In this document: piece after piece, positions 36,257 to 48,921 of the stretch | Layout: each line of letters starts with the position of its first letter | Numbering within the stretch: position 1 is the first letter of the stretch | The notes under the pieces: model-generated | What the model saw: only the letters and a program-made list of their open reading frames with translations | What the model was told of the DNA's origin: nothing | Databases searched by the model: none | Made by a program: the position numbers and the translations under genes | Assembly (NCBI RefSeq): GCF_023898315.1 | Contig: NC_064622.1 | Coordinates: forward strand, 181,494,178 to 181,558,177 | DNA: 64,000 bases | DNA from: Schistocerca nitens | Taxonomy: Eukaryota > Arthropoda > Insecta > Orthoptera > Acrididae | Direction: 5' to 3'

Positions 36257-37678
36257 CACTCCTGGAAATGGAAAAAAGAACACATTGACACCGGTGCGTC
36301 AGACCCACCATACTTGCTCCGGACACTGCGAGAGGGCTGTACAAGCAATGATCACACGCACGGCACAGCGGACACACCAGGAACCGCGGTGTTGGCCGTC
36401 GAATGGCGCTAGCTGCGCAGCATTTGTGCACCGCCGCCATCAGTGTCAGCCAGTTTGCCGTGGCATACGGAGCTCCATCGCAGTCTTTAACACTGGTAGC
36501 ATGCCGCGACAGCGTGGACGTGAACCGTATGTGCAGTTGACGGACTTTGAGCGAGGGCGTATAGTGGGCATGCGGGAGGCCGGGTGGACGTACCGCCGAA
36601 TTGCTCAACACGTGGGGCGTGAGGTCTCCACAGTACATCGATGTTGTCGCCAGTGGTCGGCGGAAGGTGCACGTGCCCGTCGACCTGGGACCGGACCGCA
36701 GCGACGCACGGATGCACGCCAAGACCGTAGGATCCTACGCAGTGCCGTAGGGGACCGCACCGCCACTTCCCAGCAAATTAGGGACACTGTTGCTCCTGGG
36801 GTATCGGCGAGGACCATTCGCAACCGTCTCCATGAAGCTGGGCTACGGTCCCGCACACCGTTAGGCCGTCTTCCGCTCACGCCCCAACATCGTGCAGCCC
36901 GCCTCCAGTGGTGTCGCGACAGGCGTGAATGGAGGGACGAATGGAGACGTGTCGTCTTCAGCGATGAGAGTCGCTTCTGCCTTGGTGCCAATGATGGTCG
37001 CATGCGTGTTTGGCGCCGTGCAGGTGAGCGCCACAATCAGGACTGCATACGACCGAGGCACACAGGGCCAACACCCGGCATCATGGTGTGGGGAGCGATC
37101 TCCTACACTGGCCGTACACCACTGGTGATCGTCGAGGGGACACTGAATAGTGCACAGTACATCCAAACCGTCATCGAACCCATCGTTCTACCATTCCTAG
37201 ACCGGCAAGGGAACTTGCTGTTCCAACAGGACAATGCACGTCCGCATGTATCCCGTGCCACCCAACGTGCTCTAGAAGGTGTAAGTCAACTACCCTGGCC
37301 AGCAAGATCTCCGGATCTGTCCCCCATTGAGCATGTTTGGGACTGGATGAAGCGTCGTCTCACGCGGTCTGCACGTCCAGCACGAACGCTGGTCCAACTG
37401 AGGCGCCAGGTGGAAATGGCATGGCAAGCCGTTCCACAGGACTACATCCAGCATCTCTACGATCGTCTCCATGGGAGAATAGCAGCCTGCATTGCTGCGA
37501 AAGGTGGATATACACTGTACTATTGCCGACATTGTGCATGCTGTGTTGCCTGTGTCTATGTGCCTGTGGTTCTATCAGTGTGATCATGTGATGTATCTGA
37601 CCCCAGGAATGTGTCAATAAAGTTTCCCCTTCCTGGGACAATGAATTCACGGTGTTCTTACTTCAATTTCCAGGTGTG
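36257..37678 (+). mobile_element. Tc1-like DNA transposon, apparently intact
   Basis: TIRs: the left begins CACTCCTGGAAATGGAAAAA and the right, read on the minus strand, begins CACACCTGGAAATTGAAGTA; about 23 of the first 27 bases match. TA duplications at 36255-36256 and 37679-37680. Length 1422 bp with a single long transposase frame. A polyadenylation signal AATAAA lies at 37616-37621, 33 bases after the stop and inside the right end. GC content is clearly higher than in the flanks. Confidence 0.93.
36501..37583 (+). CDS. Tc1-like transposase, 360 aa, full length
   Basis: Cut-and-paste DDE transposase acting in the nucleus on its own TIRs. The open frame begins at 36285, but ATG 36501 is preferred because the protein then starts MPRQRGREPYVQLTDFERGR, matching the usual Tc1 N-terminus, and 360 aa is the normal size. 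Residues 12-55 form the first helix-turn-helix (GRIVGMREAGWTYRRIAQHV). A basic linker with RRPGTG lies at 60-65 (the GRPR-like position), followed by a second helical DNA-binding region to about 120. The catalytic domain carries D155 (VVFSDESRF), D244 (FQQDNARPH) and E277 (PDLSPIEHVW), with VWGAI at 196-200. The D244-E277 gap is 32 residues, two fewer than classical Tc1. No stop or shift is visible, so the copy may be recent. The cysteine-rich last 20 residues (YYCRHCACC) are unusual. Activity is untested. Confidence 0.92.
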   Translation: MPRQRGREPYVQLTDFERGRIVGMREAGWTYRRIAQHVGREVSTVHRCCRQWSAEGARARRPGTGPQRRTDARQDRRILRSAVGDRTATSQQIRDTVAPGVSARTIRNRLHEAGLRSRTPLGRLPLTPQHRAARLQWCRDRREWRDEWRRVVFSDESRFCLGANDGRMRVWRRAGERHNQDCIRPRHTGPTPGIMVWGAISYTGRTPLVIVEGTLNSAQYIQTVIEPIVLPFLDRQGNLLFQQDNARPHVSRATQRALEGVSQLPWPARSPDLSPIEHVWDWMKRRLTRSARPARTLVQLRRQVEMAWQAVPQDYIQHLYDRLHGRIAACIAAKGGYTLYYCRHCACCVACVYVPVVLSV

Positions 37679-37680
37679 TA

Positions 37681-38486
37681 GGTACTAGGACATCTGACTT
37701 AAACAGTAACGATTTTAGATGAATACTGGAAAGTCTCACACCTGTCATTTTTAATGGAGCGTTTGGATAAGCTTCCTGTAATGGAACACAGTTGGATGTG
37801 AGTTTGTTCTGAGGGACGCATGTTAGAAATGTTGAGTGTTTTGTTCTGGTTTAATATTGTTTTGTGCGGCAGCATGAGCTATTTTTCAATAGCCGCGCAC
37901 AGTTATTTCTATATTTATCTTTCTTCTCATTTGTGGGATTTTCACTTTTGATTCTTCACTAAAGACATTACGGGGGAAGATATTTTCTATGGCTGTCTTC
38001 ATTTAATCACATTCTTTATCGAGATTAAGACGTGAATTCTGTATTTCACGTTACGATAATCATCTGATACCGCTGAAACTGGTCAATATGTGTAAATATT
38101 GAAGTAATTGTGCCAGGAAATAGTTTTCACTATATGAATTACGTTTATGAAAATGAGACATGACGTCGTCTTTTGCCATAGACCTTCTAGCGAGAATGCG
38201 TACTGGAGCCTGGTTTTCGAACGGTGTTACAATTTTTAATGAACTGATATTCTCATTGTGGTATCATGTACTTCGAATTAGAATGCTGAACAACCAGATG
38301 TTATTGTTCGTCCGTCATTTCAGGCAATAAAAGTTCTCTATAAAGATCGAGTGATGCGGCCAGTTGTAAGACACTGCACTCTTGTTCAGATGGAATGCGG
38401 TTCAGACGTTATATTCATTTTCCTGGTGTTTTACCCAAATCAACTAAGGCAAATGACGAGATTGTTCCTCTGAAAATTTATCTCGA
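37681..38486. other. No feature recognised
   Basis: AT-rich, no supported feature. Confidence 0.5.
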
Positions 38487-38499
38487 TTTTCTCCCTTCA

Positions 38500-38704
38500 G
38501 CCCGCATCTCGTGGTCGTGCGGTAGCGTTCTCGCTTCCCACGCCCGGGTACCCGGGTTCGATTCCCGGCGGGGTCAGGAATTTTCTCTGCCTCGTGATGG
38601 CTGGGTGTTGTGTGCTGTCCTTAGGTTAGTTAGGTTTAAGTAGTTCTAAGTTCTAGGGGACTTATGACCACAGCAGTTGAGTCCCATAGTTCTCAGAGCC
38701 ATTT
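38500..38704 (+). mobile_element. SINE, type-B (tRNA-Gly-like) head, full length
   Basis: A 13-bp perfect TSD, TTTTCTCCCTTCA, flanks it (38487-38499 and 38705-38717). The head contains TCGTGGTCGTGCGGTAGCG, the anticodon-arm-like CTCGCTTCCCACGCCCGGG, and the canonical B-box GGGTTCGATTCCCGG, resembling tRNA-Gly. After a linker (CTCTGCCTCGTGATGGCTGG) it shares the body CCTTAGGTTAGTTAGGTTTA and 3' end CTCAGAGCCATT with the type-A copies. Confidence 0.92.
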
Positions 38705-38717
38705 TTTTCTCCCTTCA

Positions 38718-38732
38718 CCCCCCCCCCCCCCC
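38718..38732. repeat. Poly-C run
   Basis: Fifteen consecutive C bases right after the SINE TSD. Confidence 0.9.
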
Positions 38733-38744
38733 TCTTCCCCCTTA

Positions 38745-38820
38745 ACATGATCTTGTTCCCGGTCTCTAATGTTCTCATTGTCGACTTGACGTTAAATTCT
38801 AATCTTCTTTCCCTTTCCCT
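38745..38820 (+). mobile_element. SINE tail fragment (second family)
   Basis: GTCTCTAATG then TTGTCGACTTGACGTTAAAT matches the 3' tail of the Glu-like SINE at 35352-35600. The head is missing. Confidence 0.5.
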
Positions 38821-40284
38821 TTCTTCCGACAGCTAAATTTCAGCGATCACGTTACGAAAATGACAACACAAGGAACGATCAAGAACAATAATGCGTCTTG
38901 ATACTGAACTCTTAATTCATTACCTAGAAGACTCTAGCAAATATCAGGAACTGAATCGTCAGAATCCAGTCGAGCTCTATGGTTGATGTAGGTAGTGTTA
39001 TTGCAGACTTACCTTCGCTGCATCCAGAAACATATGCATTCAGTGAGAGATAGACTGCTATTATTCGCATGTTACACACATTCAAGAGAGGCTACCTTAG
39101 TTCCACGTCCCTTAAACTTATGTTGGCAGTATTATGCTTTCCTTTCTATACGCACTGTAAGGGCAATGTCCTGCAAGAAACACAAAACCTAATATTACTA
39201 GTGATTATAGACTCGACCTGACGTTCGTTTATTGACGTAATGTTTCTTTACGTTCTATTTGCTTGTTTCCATGGCCATACAATATTTAAGAAATGACGAC
39301 TTTCACACCTTTAGAAAATATATTCACAACACCGTTTGTGGCGTGTAGTCGCCAACTCCAGATGTTCTTCAACCACTAAAAAGCTTCGCACATATGCATT
39401 AACGAGTATAGTTAAGCACTTTGAATATCATGGATATACTTCAAATCGTCACATGATGTTGTCATATAACGGCATGATGTGCCATCATGCTCAAAGATGT
39501 CCCAACAAACAGAATTGTGTTTCGCCTGATTTGCCCGCAGCCCACATCACGTAACTGTTTTGCAGGTTCTCTAATCACGTTTCGGTACAGTCGCTTGCCT
39601 ATACAAAACGGTTACTCCAAGTGACCAACAAAACACACTGTTCCTATGGCAATAACTCCAGATGCAAATTAACACCACGATACTATAAATTTAAGGGAAC
39701 ACCTTAGACAGTCCTTAATGCTTTTAAACCCAATTTTATTAGAATAAGTGACATTTCGAAATGCTTGTAACTCTAACACATTAATTATGTTGTAGTCCTT
39801 ACCCAGAACTGATTCAACTGTGGATAAGATATATGCAAGAACATATGGATATCAAATCTCCATGATTAGCCGAATTATTCAAGCCATCTAAAAGGTCTTA
39901 CAACGACCTGTTAACCGTCGTTCACTAAGCAACTAGTTTTGCGTAAATCGAATTATGAACTAATGAAGTACATGATTAACAGCGTCAATCGTTCTATCCT
40001 AACTTCATCATCACCAGCGTATCGCTATTAATTTCACTATCGGTATAATGGCACGTTGTTCTTCATGCAACTCGAGAACCATCTGCTATCTAACACAAAG
40101 TAACATTAAAATGGAAGTTTTAGTAATCAGATAACTGTGCATATGTATGAACTTTAAATGACCTGACGAACTGTTTTGTTCTGGATATGGACTGAGACCT
40201 AATACAAACTCAGCGAAATATTCGTGGGTGACAGAGATTCAACCCACAGCACTGATCATTATTGCTGATAAACTTTAAAAGGAA
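38821..40284. other. No feature recognised
   Basis: AT-rich. No gene or boundary detected. Confidence 0.5.
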
Positions 40285-41850
40285 TGTGATATAAAACATC
40301 TTCAGTATCAGTTAGAAAATCAGATTTTAAATTATGTGACTAAAATTTTTGTTTTGGATTAGGGCAGCTATCCAGAAATTGTCGTCCGTGTTAACTAATC
40401 AGGAACAATGTTAAATATGGTTTCATTTCCAAGTAACAAACTTGAAATGAGTAATGTATGTGTTAAATGGCGATTCGAACCCAGCTCCTAATTCGTTTGT
40501 TACATAAGCACAGACAAAGGCCACACATCGAATTTTCTCAGCAGTGGTAGGATGTTCGAAACTGCAGTGACTAGAAAAATGAATAATTTACATGCTTGTA
40601 TTTGTGGCGAGTTTGGATTTAATAGAAAGGAGAAGGCAGGAAGCTCAAATATCTGTGCCCTGTACGGGGTGAGTGTAATTGAATCACTGAAGTCGGTCAG
40701 TAACTCTCCCGTGTCCTTTACGACGATTTTAACATGAATTATTTGTCACATGGAACAGTCCCAACCGCTGTAGTTATGTCACATGCGGATTCTAAATGTT
40801 ATTCTTCTGTGAGATGAGAACTTAGAACCAACGTTGATTCAGGTTTGTAGTACGACGTCGTTTCCACTAGCCCAGCAACCTCTTGCAGCAGTCGATCTTC
40901 CCTCATAGTCTTAGTAATGACTAAGAGAGATAATTCGTAAATAAGACGAAATTATTTCTGATCTCTGAGTGTAATGGCGTTCCTTTGCTGGAAACATACA
41001 TTTTGATAGTTAGATGACACACGATTAGTGAAAATCGTTCAGAACGTTTAACTGAAATACGAAGACAATATCAAGTGAGTTAAGTAGGATGATTTGTGTC
41101 ACTCCAGGAAGTATCTCGACTATCACAGGTTAGCCAGACTTAAACTACAATTTTTCCAAGGCCTAATCATCCTCGCAGCAAGAAGGGATACATTTCTACA
41201 GCCGACGAATTTCTCTAGGAGGCTAGCAATCTGGGAGTACATCTTGTGCCTCAAAGACACAGAGGACACATTCCGCAAATTGACGGATCCTTGCAATACG
41301 ACAGGTGTAAGCAAATGTCTGTATCTCAACAGAAACAACATACATTATGAATAGGAGAAACAAAATGGATACCTCCCCATTCACAGTTGTAATTAATTTA
41401 TTTATGTTTTAGTCTGTAGGTTATCAGAATACTGGTATTCAGATGAGAATTAGCCACGAGTAACTTTTAGAATCAACTGCTAAGTCAATATTAAATAGGA
41501 AAATAATCAGTGCTCTTTCCAATGAAGAGCACTATGGCAGCAAGACCATAAATAAAATTAAATTAAATAAGTAGCATTGAGTGGCATTTAGAGTCAGCGA
41601 CTCGCAACAATGTCTGGGGATACGAATGCTACTGTGTAGATGGCCAGACGGTCTAAGAATGTGTACAGACTATCCAGAAGCTGTAGTTGTATTATGTTAA
41701 AATGACAGGATTCATTAACAGCGTCCGTTGTCAACCAGATTATTTCTCAAGCTTCTTCAACAATGTGCGAACGGCATAGTTACACCACAGTTAATACTGA
41801 GCACGTCTGTTTTCACTTCCTTATTCGTTAGCCAATCATCACAACATCAT
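40285..41850 (+). repeat. Left arm of a large diverged inverted repeat
   Basis: Matches the reverse complement of 46.7-48.0 kb and 51.33-51.64 kb. Anchors: GTGTCACTCCAGGAAGTA at 41096-41113 mirrors 47458-47475; TTTTAGTCTGTAGGTTATCA at 41407 mirrors the block ending at 47164; GAAGGCAGGAAG at 40632-40643 mirrors 47929-47940. The paired coordinates sum to 88,571-88,572 throughout, so the alignment holds with few indels. The outer part (GGTTTCATTTCCAAGTAACA at 40419-40438) mirrors 51475-51494. Identity is perhaps 65-75% by eye. No protein is recognisable in the arm. Confidence 0.8.
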
Positions 41851-42199
41851 TTAAAAGGATTTCTTTCGTTGATTTTGTTTTGATGACGGCAGCAGTCAAA
41901 AAGAGGCGACGAACAATGATGTATGCGATGGAAATTCAATAACTGAAGGGAAAAATAGATGTAGAAATGAAAACGTTCGTAGGAGGAGTTTTTTAATTGC
42001 ATGACTTTCGATTCTCATCACTGGGATTGGCTATGAACAGCTGTCGGATAAAAATTGTTTATTTTGTAACATCAATAACGCATTAAACGATGGCGTAGTC
42101 GTTTAAACTTTACATTTGAACAACTTTAAGTGATCCAGTCTTCTTTTCTTGCTGAAGGTGAAAAACTAGCTACAATCTGTTCTCGAATGCTTTTATATT

Positions 42200-42700
42200 G
42201 TGGTCATATTTGCATGTACTGTGCAAATTATTGTAAATGGGCAGTTCGGAAACGACCGAACCTCAGTGACTGACGAGCGACATCCTGGCCGGCCAGTAGA
42301 AGTGTCAATTCATTCGCTTAAAACCCGCATTGACGTCTTTATTGATGAAGACCGATGTGTAACGTTTGAACATATATCAGAAACAGTTCCAGTAGGTGTT
42401 GGCATAGTTCATAACGTTATCAGCAATAAGCACCAGTAAAACAAAAGAAGCGCAAGGGGGGCCCAGAAAGAATTATTGCACAACACAAGGAATCAAGACT
42501 CGAAGCGTACAGACTTAAAAGAACGCTATGAAAGGTAATGTGACTCTTTTAGAGACAAGATTTCAGCGTGTGGTGAAACTTCGGTTCACCATTTTGAAAC
42601 AGAGTCCACACGACAACAACTATTTGTTGGAAAGTGGCTCAGACAACAAAACAACGATTTATTTGGATCCAATATAAAAAACTATTTCATTGTTGGGAGA
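42200..42700 (+). pseudogene. Mariner-like transposase relic (N-terminal half)
   Basis: The frame at 42200-42439 reads RTSVTDERHPGRPVEVSIHS then RIDVFIDEDRCVTFEHISET, matching the mariner DNA-binding region with its GRP linker and '(D/E)DRRxTxxEIAE' motif. At about 42570-42640 another frame gives GETSVHHFETESTRQQL, equivalent to the mariner 'WVHHFEPESKRQS' region before the second catalytic aspartate. The part between, which should hold the first D, and the C-terminus are lost. It lies between the arms of the large inverted repeat. No TIRs were identified. Confidence 0.65.
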
Positions 42701-45700
42701 ATCGTCATAACATCGGTGGCGATTATGTTGAAAAGCAGTGAAAGGCTCATTTGTAAAAATTCTCAGTTTTTTTATATCCATATGTCTCTTTAACTATTGA
42801 TTGTCTCTCGTATTAAACGTATGGTTTTAATCACAAACCATAGGTTCTTGTCACGTCATTCCACTCTTAATTGACTGGCGTCATGTGGCACTACACTGAA
42901 TATTAAGTACTTTTATTGTATATGAATTTCGGACGGTGGAATATACCCGAAACACGTAAGCAAATAAATTTTTGAAAAGTGGACTGCCGTTGTTAGCAGC
43001 CGAATAAAGTGTGGAGAAGCTAATTTTCAATATGCACATCCTGCATGCAGGGTTGCTGGGTGATTTTATGCCGCAACCGACAGTCATGCTTGTTAATCAC
43101 AACAGTATGTAGTTTGCTTACACCTTTCTGTAGACGATTTAATATCTTCAGTAGCAGATTGCCACTTCATTGTGGAGGTGATAATAACAATAGGTTATCA
43201 CATTACTGTGCAACCCCACCACTCCCCTCCATACTTCGACTGTGGATTTATCGTAAATTATGATTCTGAACGCCATTTGATGTTCTTTTATGTGAATTTA
43301 TTTTCCCGTTTTGGCTGTGGTGAATAGATGTTGTAAAGAAGGTCCGTCGCTGGTAGATAAACAAAACTACGTGATCTCGACCCCTGAAGTTTTAGAAATA
43401 TCCAAAGCCAGTAAAAAAGTCCGCAGATATTGATCAGCTTATTTTTAACTGAAAAAATTGAGGTCGCACAATTGGAGCAAAACCAGAACGATACATAGAA
43501 ATGTTAATTAACGTTCCCACAGATCTTTGGTCTCTTTTGGAGACTGACTTTGGAAGATTGAGGTCGCGGTCGTGAGCGTCGACGAATTTGTGATGTACTT
43601 GTGGTCCCACAGCTGCAGTGTCACGAGACTAGGTAGCGCCCGTTGTTGTTGCCAAACGGCGAAACTTTTCTATCATTAGTGCATACTGATAGATCTTCGT
43701 TGCTGTTCAGTTTGAATTAGTAAATACTGTAGTGTAAATTATACTATTTGACACAGTCTTCGTAGAAACAACCTTTACCTCACGAGTATGTTTTTTTTTC
43801 ATGAATAATGATTCATGTACGCACTTTATGTCATAAATAATATTTTCTTGTAATAAACAACACAGTGATATATTGGTCACATAGGAACTAATTCTTTTAC
43901 CGCTAGTTGCAAAATACCATAAAAGGTAAATTTCAAAGGACTTCCCTTGAAGATAGCATCAAACTGAGTAGTCTGATTTAGCGAACGTAAATCTCAATTC
44001 GTGCGCTCTAAGAGCGATTAAAATTATAACTGTTCTAGTCTTCTTTACAATAACGTTTTATTAGCCAAGATCCAAAGAAAGAATACATCGTTTTCCAGGT
44101 TCAACCAGTGAAATTGCCGTCCTCATAACACATAATAGAAAATAGTGTCTACATCGACTACTCAAGCATGCCGCTTTACCGCAATCATATTTATTATTTC
44201 AAACTCGATAATTCAGAACTGACTGTACTGACCAGTAATTATTTAAATGAGCATCCAGTTCATTGCTATATTTTTTCACTCTTCTGTATTTTCTGATCAG
44301 TAGTTCGAATAAACAGGCGTTGCACTTTGATTAATGTTCATTTTTATGTGTAGTAGCGCCGTCATAAAAGTGAATGAAGATAAAATGCTGTCAATGTCCT
44401 ATGACACAGATGTCAATACGAATGTTCGCAAATCTTTTATATTGTCTTAGAGGACAAATAAATTAAGCCACTAGGTGGACTGCAGTCCTGTCTGCCTTTT
44501 ACAGAAGTAGGCAACTTATATCTGATGATTTTACTGTCTTAGTTGTGACATTTGGCAGACTACAAGTCCATTGTGCTAAAGAGAGGAGCTTTCATCTACT
44601 GCAGTAAGATGACAGTGTCTATGTCTCCTCAGTAATTCTTGAGTAGCAACGTGTCTAAAGTAACTGACATGTTGGTGTTTACATTTTACTATTACTTCAT
44701 AGTCTGCGAATTTTTCCAATAGTATAACTGAATTCTTTACATTCGTTTCTGTCTACGTATCACTTGTGAAGCACTGGCTCTGTTGCAAGTGATGCGTTTT
44801 TTTTTAGCAAAACTGCCAAAAGCTAAGGCTCTGGCTGATTTAGATATTTTACAATCCTAGAAATATAGCTAAACTATCCTTACCATAGGAAAGACGCTCT
44901 CCAAAATTTTTACCTAAGAACTTCCATCATTGACAATTATCATGACGCAGCTATATCTTCATTACACAATTGCACATATAAATATGCAATAATACAATTA
45001 CAAAAGTCAAAGGATATTTATCGTGGATTTACGATGATTCTTTGGTATTAGATAACTGTAATTGTCAGGTAGAATTAATATTAACTCAGTGATGTGTTCT
45101 GTAGAAGAGATTCGGAAACTGAGCAGGATTTCTTTAGTAACTACTTTCGGAACTAGAGCTGAATTATCGTTCCAAATTCGTTGGATTTTTCTTTGTAATT
45201 TTGATGAAACATTCTGAATGTAATATGTGGTAAAGGAAAAATTTAATTTTGTGTATGCAAGAAAGTCCTTTCACTCGTACGTTTGCTAATATTTCTCTTA
45301 TCTCTCGCATTGTGAACAGTATGCTATTCATTCTGCCTTAACTGCTACTACAGCAATGAGTGAATGTTATGCTCATCGGATTATCACTGCTCTCTGATGT
45401 AAGGCTTCTTTGCTGATGCGAATTCAACTTTCATAGAGTGAAGCATCACTGAGAAAGTGGTACATGTATAGTAATTTGTATTTTCTCTTCTCTAATGCAA
45501 CAGAGAAGGACGAGAATGAAATTCAGTAGCGCCGTCTTAAGGAAATCTCTGAGCTCGTATTGCAGTTTTTGTGTAGACTGAACAGACAACTTTTTTATAA
45601 TCACCACGTGAATGATGGAACAAGCCAAATTTAATTAATTGTTACTATAATATTATTATTTCTGGTGTTATTTGTTTGTTCTTATAAAGCCTTTTGTCTA

Positions 45701-46699
45701 TTATTTTAGTTACTTTTTTCAGGTTGAGTTAGAAAAATGGAGGCATTTGATGTCACCTCATACGATATTCTTCTTTACCTTTGTTGTTCACTTAATTTTC
45801 AGAGTGAAGAAAGCTAATAACAAAGGGCCGGTACTGCAGGTATAAACTTACAATCATTTATGCTGATTTATCTCAGTAACGACAAAGTAATTCACTCTGG
45901 AGCATATTCCCCCACGGGAAAACTCAACGAAACCACCAGAAAGCCGCGAATATATTGTCTTAATTAGCCTCGAACAAATGGTTTTCTGCTGCTTCCTCCG
46001 TTGGCTCCTCTGGATTAACTGAAAATGGCAGAAACGATTCCATGCCACTGGGATTATGATGCATTTGTAGCGAATTATGAAAAAGTGGAAATACTGTACT
46101 CTGCTGGCTTTTCGGTAAAAATCCTATAGTTATTGGGTAATAGTTATTCGTATGACGTAAGGTACTGAAAACAAATCATTAGTCCCCTGGCAACCATGAT
46201 TGATTGTTGTGTGATTAGCCATAGGTGATTGCTTTGAGAATACCGAACTACTTTGTAAAATTTTGTCTACGTGCCTGTCGTCTTTTCTGTAGTCTTTGTG
46301 ACGGTTTTGCATGAATTAATCTAAAATTCAAGGCGGCAGGGTTGGTAAAGTAATGCTTTTAGGGGAAAAGGCTCCTGAGTGATATAAAATGCCGATAATT
46401 CTGTACCTACAGCTCTGAATGCTGAAAATGAATAGTTCAAAATAACCTCGTCGAGGGCAGACTAAAGGCCGTAGGTTCCAAAGGGACGCAGGACACGGCA
46501 GTTATTTTCGGTAGCGTAGAAGTTTCGTAATATAGAAATATGAGATCCATTTGTAATTGCCGAATCTCTTTAGAGCCCAGGAAGACAACAATCTACGAAA
46601 ATCCACTCTGGTGTTTGGGGTTGTGCGAAGTTGTGGAGATGTATGAAGTACTTGATATTGTGAGAGCCTCTTACTCTTGTTTGAGTTCCAAAATAAGGT
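42701..46699. other. No feature recognised (spacer of inverted repeat)
   Basis: About 4 kb of AT-rich DNA with only short frames. No transposase, polymerase, integrase or capsid-like motif was found. Confidence 0.5.
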
Positions 46700-47995
46700 G
46701 TTTGTCTGCTACAAAGAAATTAAATCATCTACAGAAAGGTATAAGCATAGGCTGTATTGCTGTGACTAACTAGTATGCAAGGGGGTCGACTTGTGTATGA
46801 TATACAAAAGTGTTGATGCTATTTACACACTGTTGTTCAACTGTTTTAACAATAGAAATTAAGTTTTGGTTGTAATCCAGTTGGCAATGAATCAACAGCA
46901 CGCGTATATTCTGTACACAGTGCAGCACCATGTGTCCCTTAATACTGCCACGTCGTATGCCCAGATGTTGTTGTGGGTCTTTGTGTGTAAACGCCACCCC
47001 ATGCTACATATTTAATTTCTTTTTATTTAAGGAGCTGCTACCATTGAGGCCTTCTTAGGAAAGAGTGTTAATTATTTTCCTATTTAAACTTGACGTAGCA
47101 GTAGACTCTAACAACTGCTTGTCGGTGATTCCGTATGAATATACTGATAACCTACAGACTAAAATATAAATAAAATATTGGCGGCCATGAAGAGAAAGGC
47201 CATCCATTTCATTTCCCCTGCTCTTAGTATATGCTGTTTTTGTTGAATTACATATATTTGCTTACACTTTCGTATTTCAGGTATCTGCCAAGTTGCGAAA
47301 TGCTTCCGCTGTGTCTTTTAAAAGCAACTCTTACTCCTGGATTGCTTACCTGTTCAAGAGATCCATCGACTGTGGAAATGTATTCCTTCCCACTGCGAGG
47401 ATGACTGAGACTTAGCAAAATTGTAGATTCAATCTAGCAACCCTGTGATAATCCAGGTACTTCCTGGAGTGACACGGAATTATCTTGTTAAATTCACTTG
47501 CTATTGTCTTCGTATTTCAGTTAAATATTCTGAATGATTTTCACTTATGGTGGGCCATCTAATTATCAAATGTACGTTTTTAGTCGAGGAAGGTCATTCC
47601 ACACAGAAACTAATACTAACTTCGTCTTCATTGCGAATTATGTTTCTTAGCCATCGCTAGCAGAATCAGGGAGCATTCAACCCTGCTGGAGGTCGCTAGG
47701 GCAGTGGAAATGACGTCGCGCTATGAAGCCGAAGTTACATTCATTCTACGTTCTAATCTCACAGGAGACTGGCATTTTTAACTGTCATCTGACAAAACTA
47801 CAGTGATACGGCTTGTTGAATGTGACAAAAAATTCACGTAAAAGTTATCCAACACGACACGAGAAAGCTATTATCCAACTTCATTTCTTCGACAACACTC
47901 AAACCATACAGGAGTACAAATGTCCAAACTTCCTGCCTTCGTCCTTCTATTATATCCAAAATCGTCACAAAGTCAAGCGCTGCGTACTTAGTATT
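46700..47995 (-). repeat. Right arm of the large inverted repeat, inner block
   Basis: Reverse-complement counterpart of about 40.58-41.85 kb, with matching anchors at 47144-47164, 47458-47475 and 47929-47940. It ends near 47995, where the mirror relation breaks and about 3.3 kb of extra sequence begins. Confidence 0.8.
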
Positions 47996-48919
47996 AGGTA
48001 GAACGGTGTAGGTGCTTTGAAGTGAACGAAGGATCTGTGACAGTTGCAAACAAATTAGCGACGCACTAATATACACTTTATTGCGCTGCGTTAGTCAACT
48101 CGTTGCGTTGCAGCAACTCGTTGGATGTGCGTGCGGACAGATACAACGAGCAGTGGCCTGTGAAAGTGTGCATTCTAACTACAATGGCAACAAGACAATG
48201 TCCGTCGTGGGCGCCACACTGTCTGTCACTGTCCCTGTGCAAAGGCTATAGGCGACTCTGCTTGTAATCCAACTGTCGCAGACTGATCTCCGCTGCTAAC
48301 TGTACCTACGAACAGCAGTCGTGAAACTCCGTTCTAGAACTATCGTACGCCGACGCCGAACACGAACCTTCCGTTGCTGACTGTGGCCGCCCGGCATCAC
48401 AGCCGCCAAGTCTATCTCATTGGCGAGGGCGCAGAGGTTGCTGACTGGGTCGCGCTTGTGGGTGGCGGCGAACTTCAAAGCCCTGCTCGTGGGTCCAATC
48501 GGAAACTATCTCAGCACACCATCTCCGGTTGCGTCCCTTGGCGAGGACACAACACACGTCATATGGTGAGGGAATACTGGTTACAACGTTGTTGTTACTG
48601 CGTGGTATCTACACCCTTTACGGAAGTGTTTCACGCTGACGTCCAAACTACAATGTTAAATAATCTTATGTTTGCAAATGTGATTGTAGAAATGTCAGCT
48701 ATAGATCCGTCGCGATCACCTGATCTGACTCCGACTAGCATCAGGCGGCCATAAGCCGATGGAGCAGAAATTCTTCCGATCAGAACAGGCAGCTACGAGC
48801 TCTCCACAGATACGTTTTCTCAAGGTTTTGCTGTTACTGACGGGTTATAAATTGGGATAAATTACTGATGAGCTTGTAACAGATTGATACTGTTAGGAGA
48901 CCGAGAACTTGTAGTTTAC
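47996..48919. other. Extra sequence in the right arm, unclassified
   Basis: Not represented in the left arm. Moderately GC-rich between 48200 and 48550. The frames at 48296-48754 are on both strands and unrecognised. Confidence 0.4.
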
Positions 48920-48921
48920 TA

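Noticed and set aside
36225..37166. Minus-strand frames of 165, 143 and 101 codons
   Set aside because: Antisense shadows of the intact transposase at 36501-37583.
38500..38576. Genuine tRNA-Gly gene
   Set aside because: The head has no proper acceptor pairing or clean end and is joined to a SINE body inside a 13-bp TSD.
42701..46699. Polinton/Maverick interior between the inverted arms
   Set aside because: No polymerase B, integrase, protease or capsid-like motif seen; only short frames.
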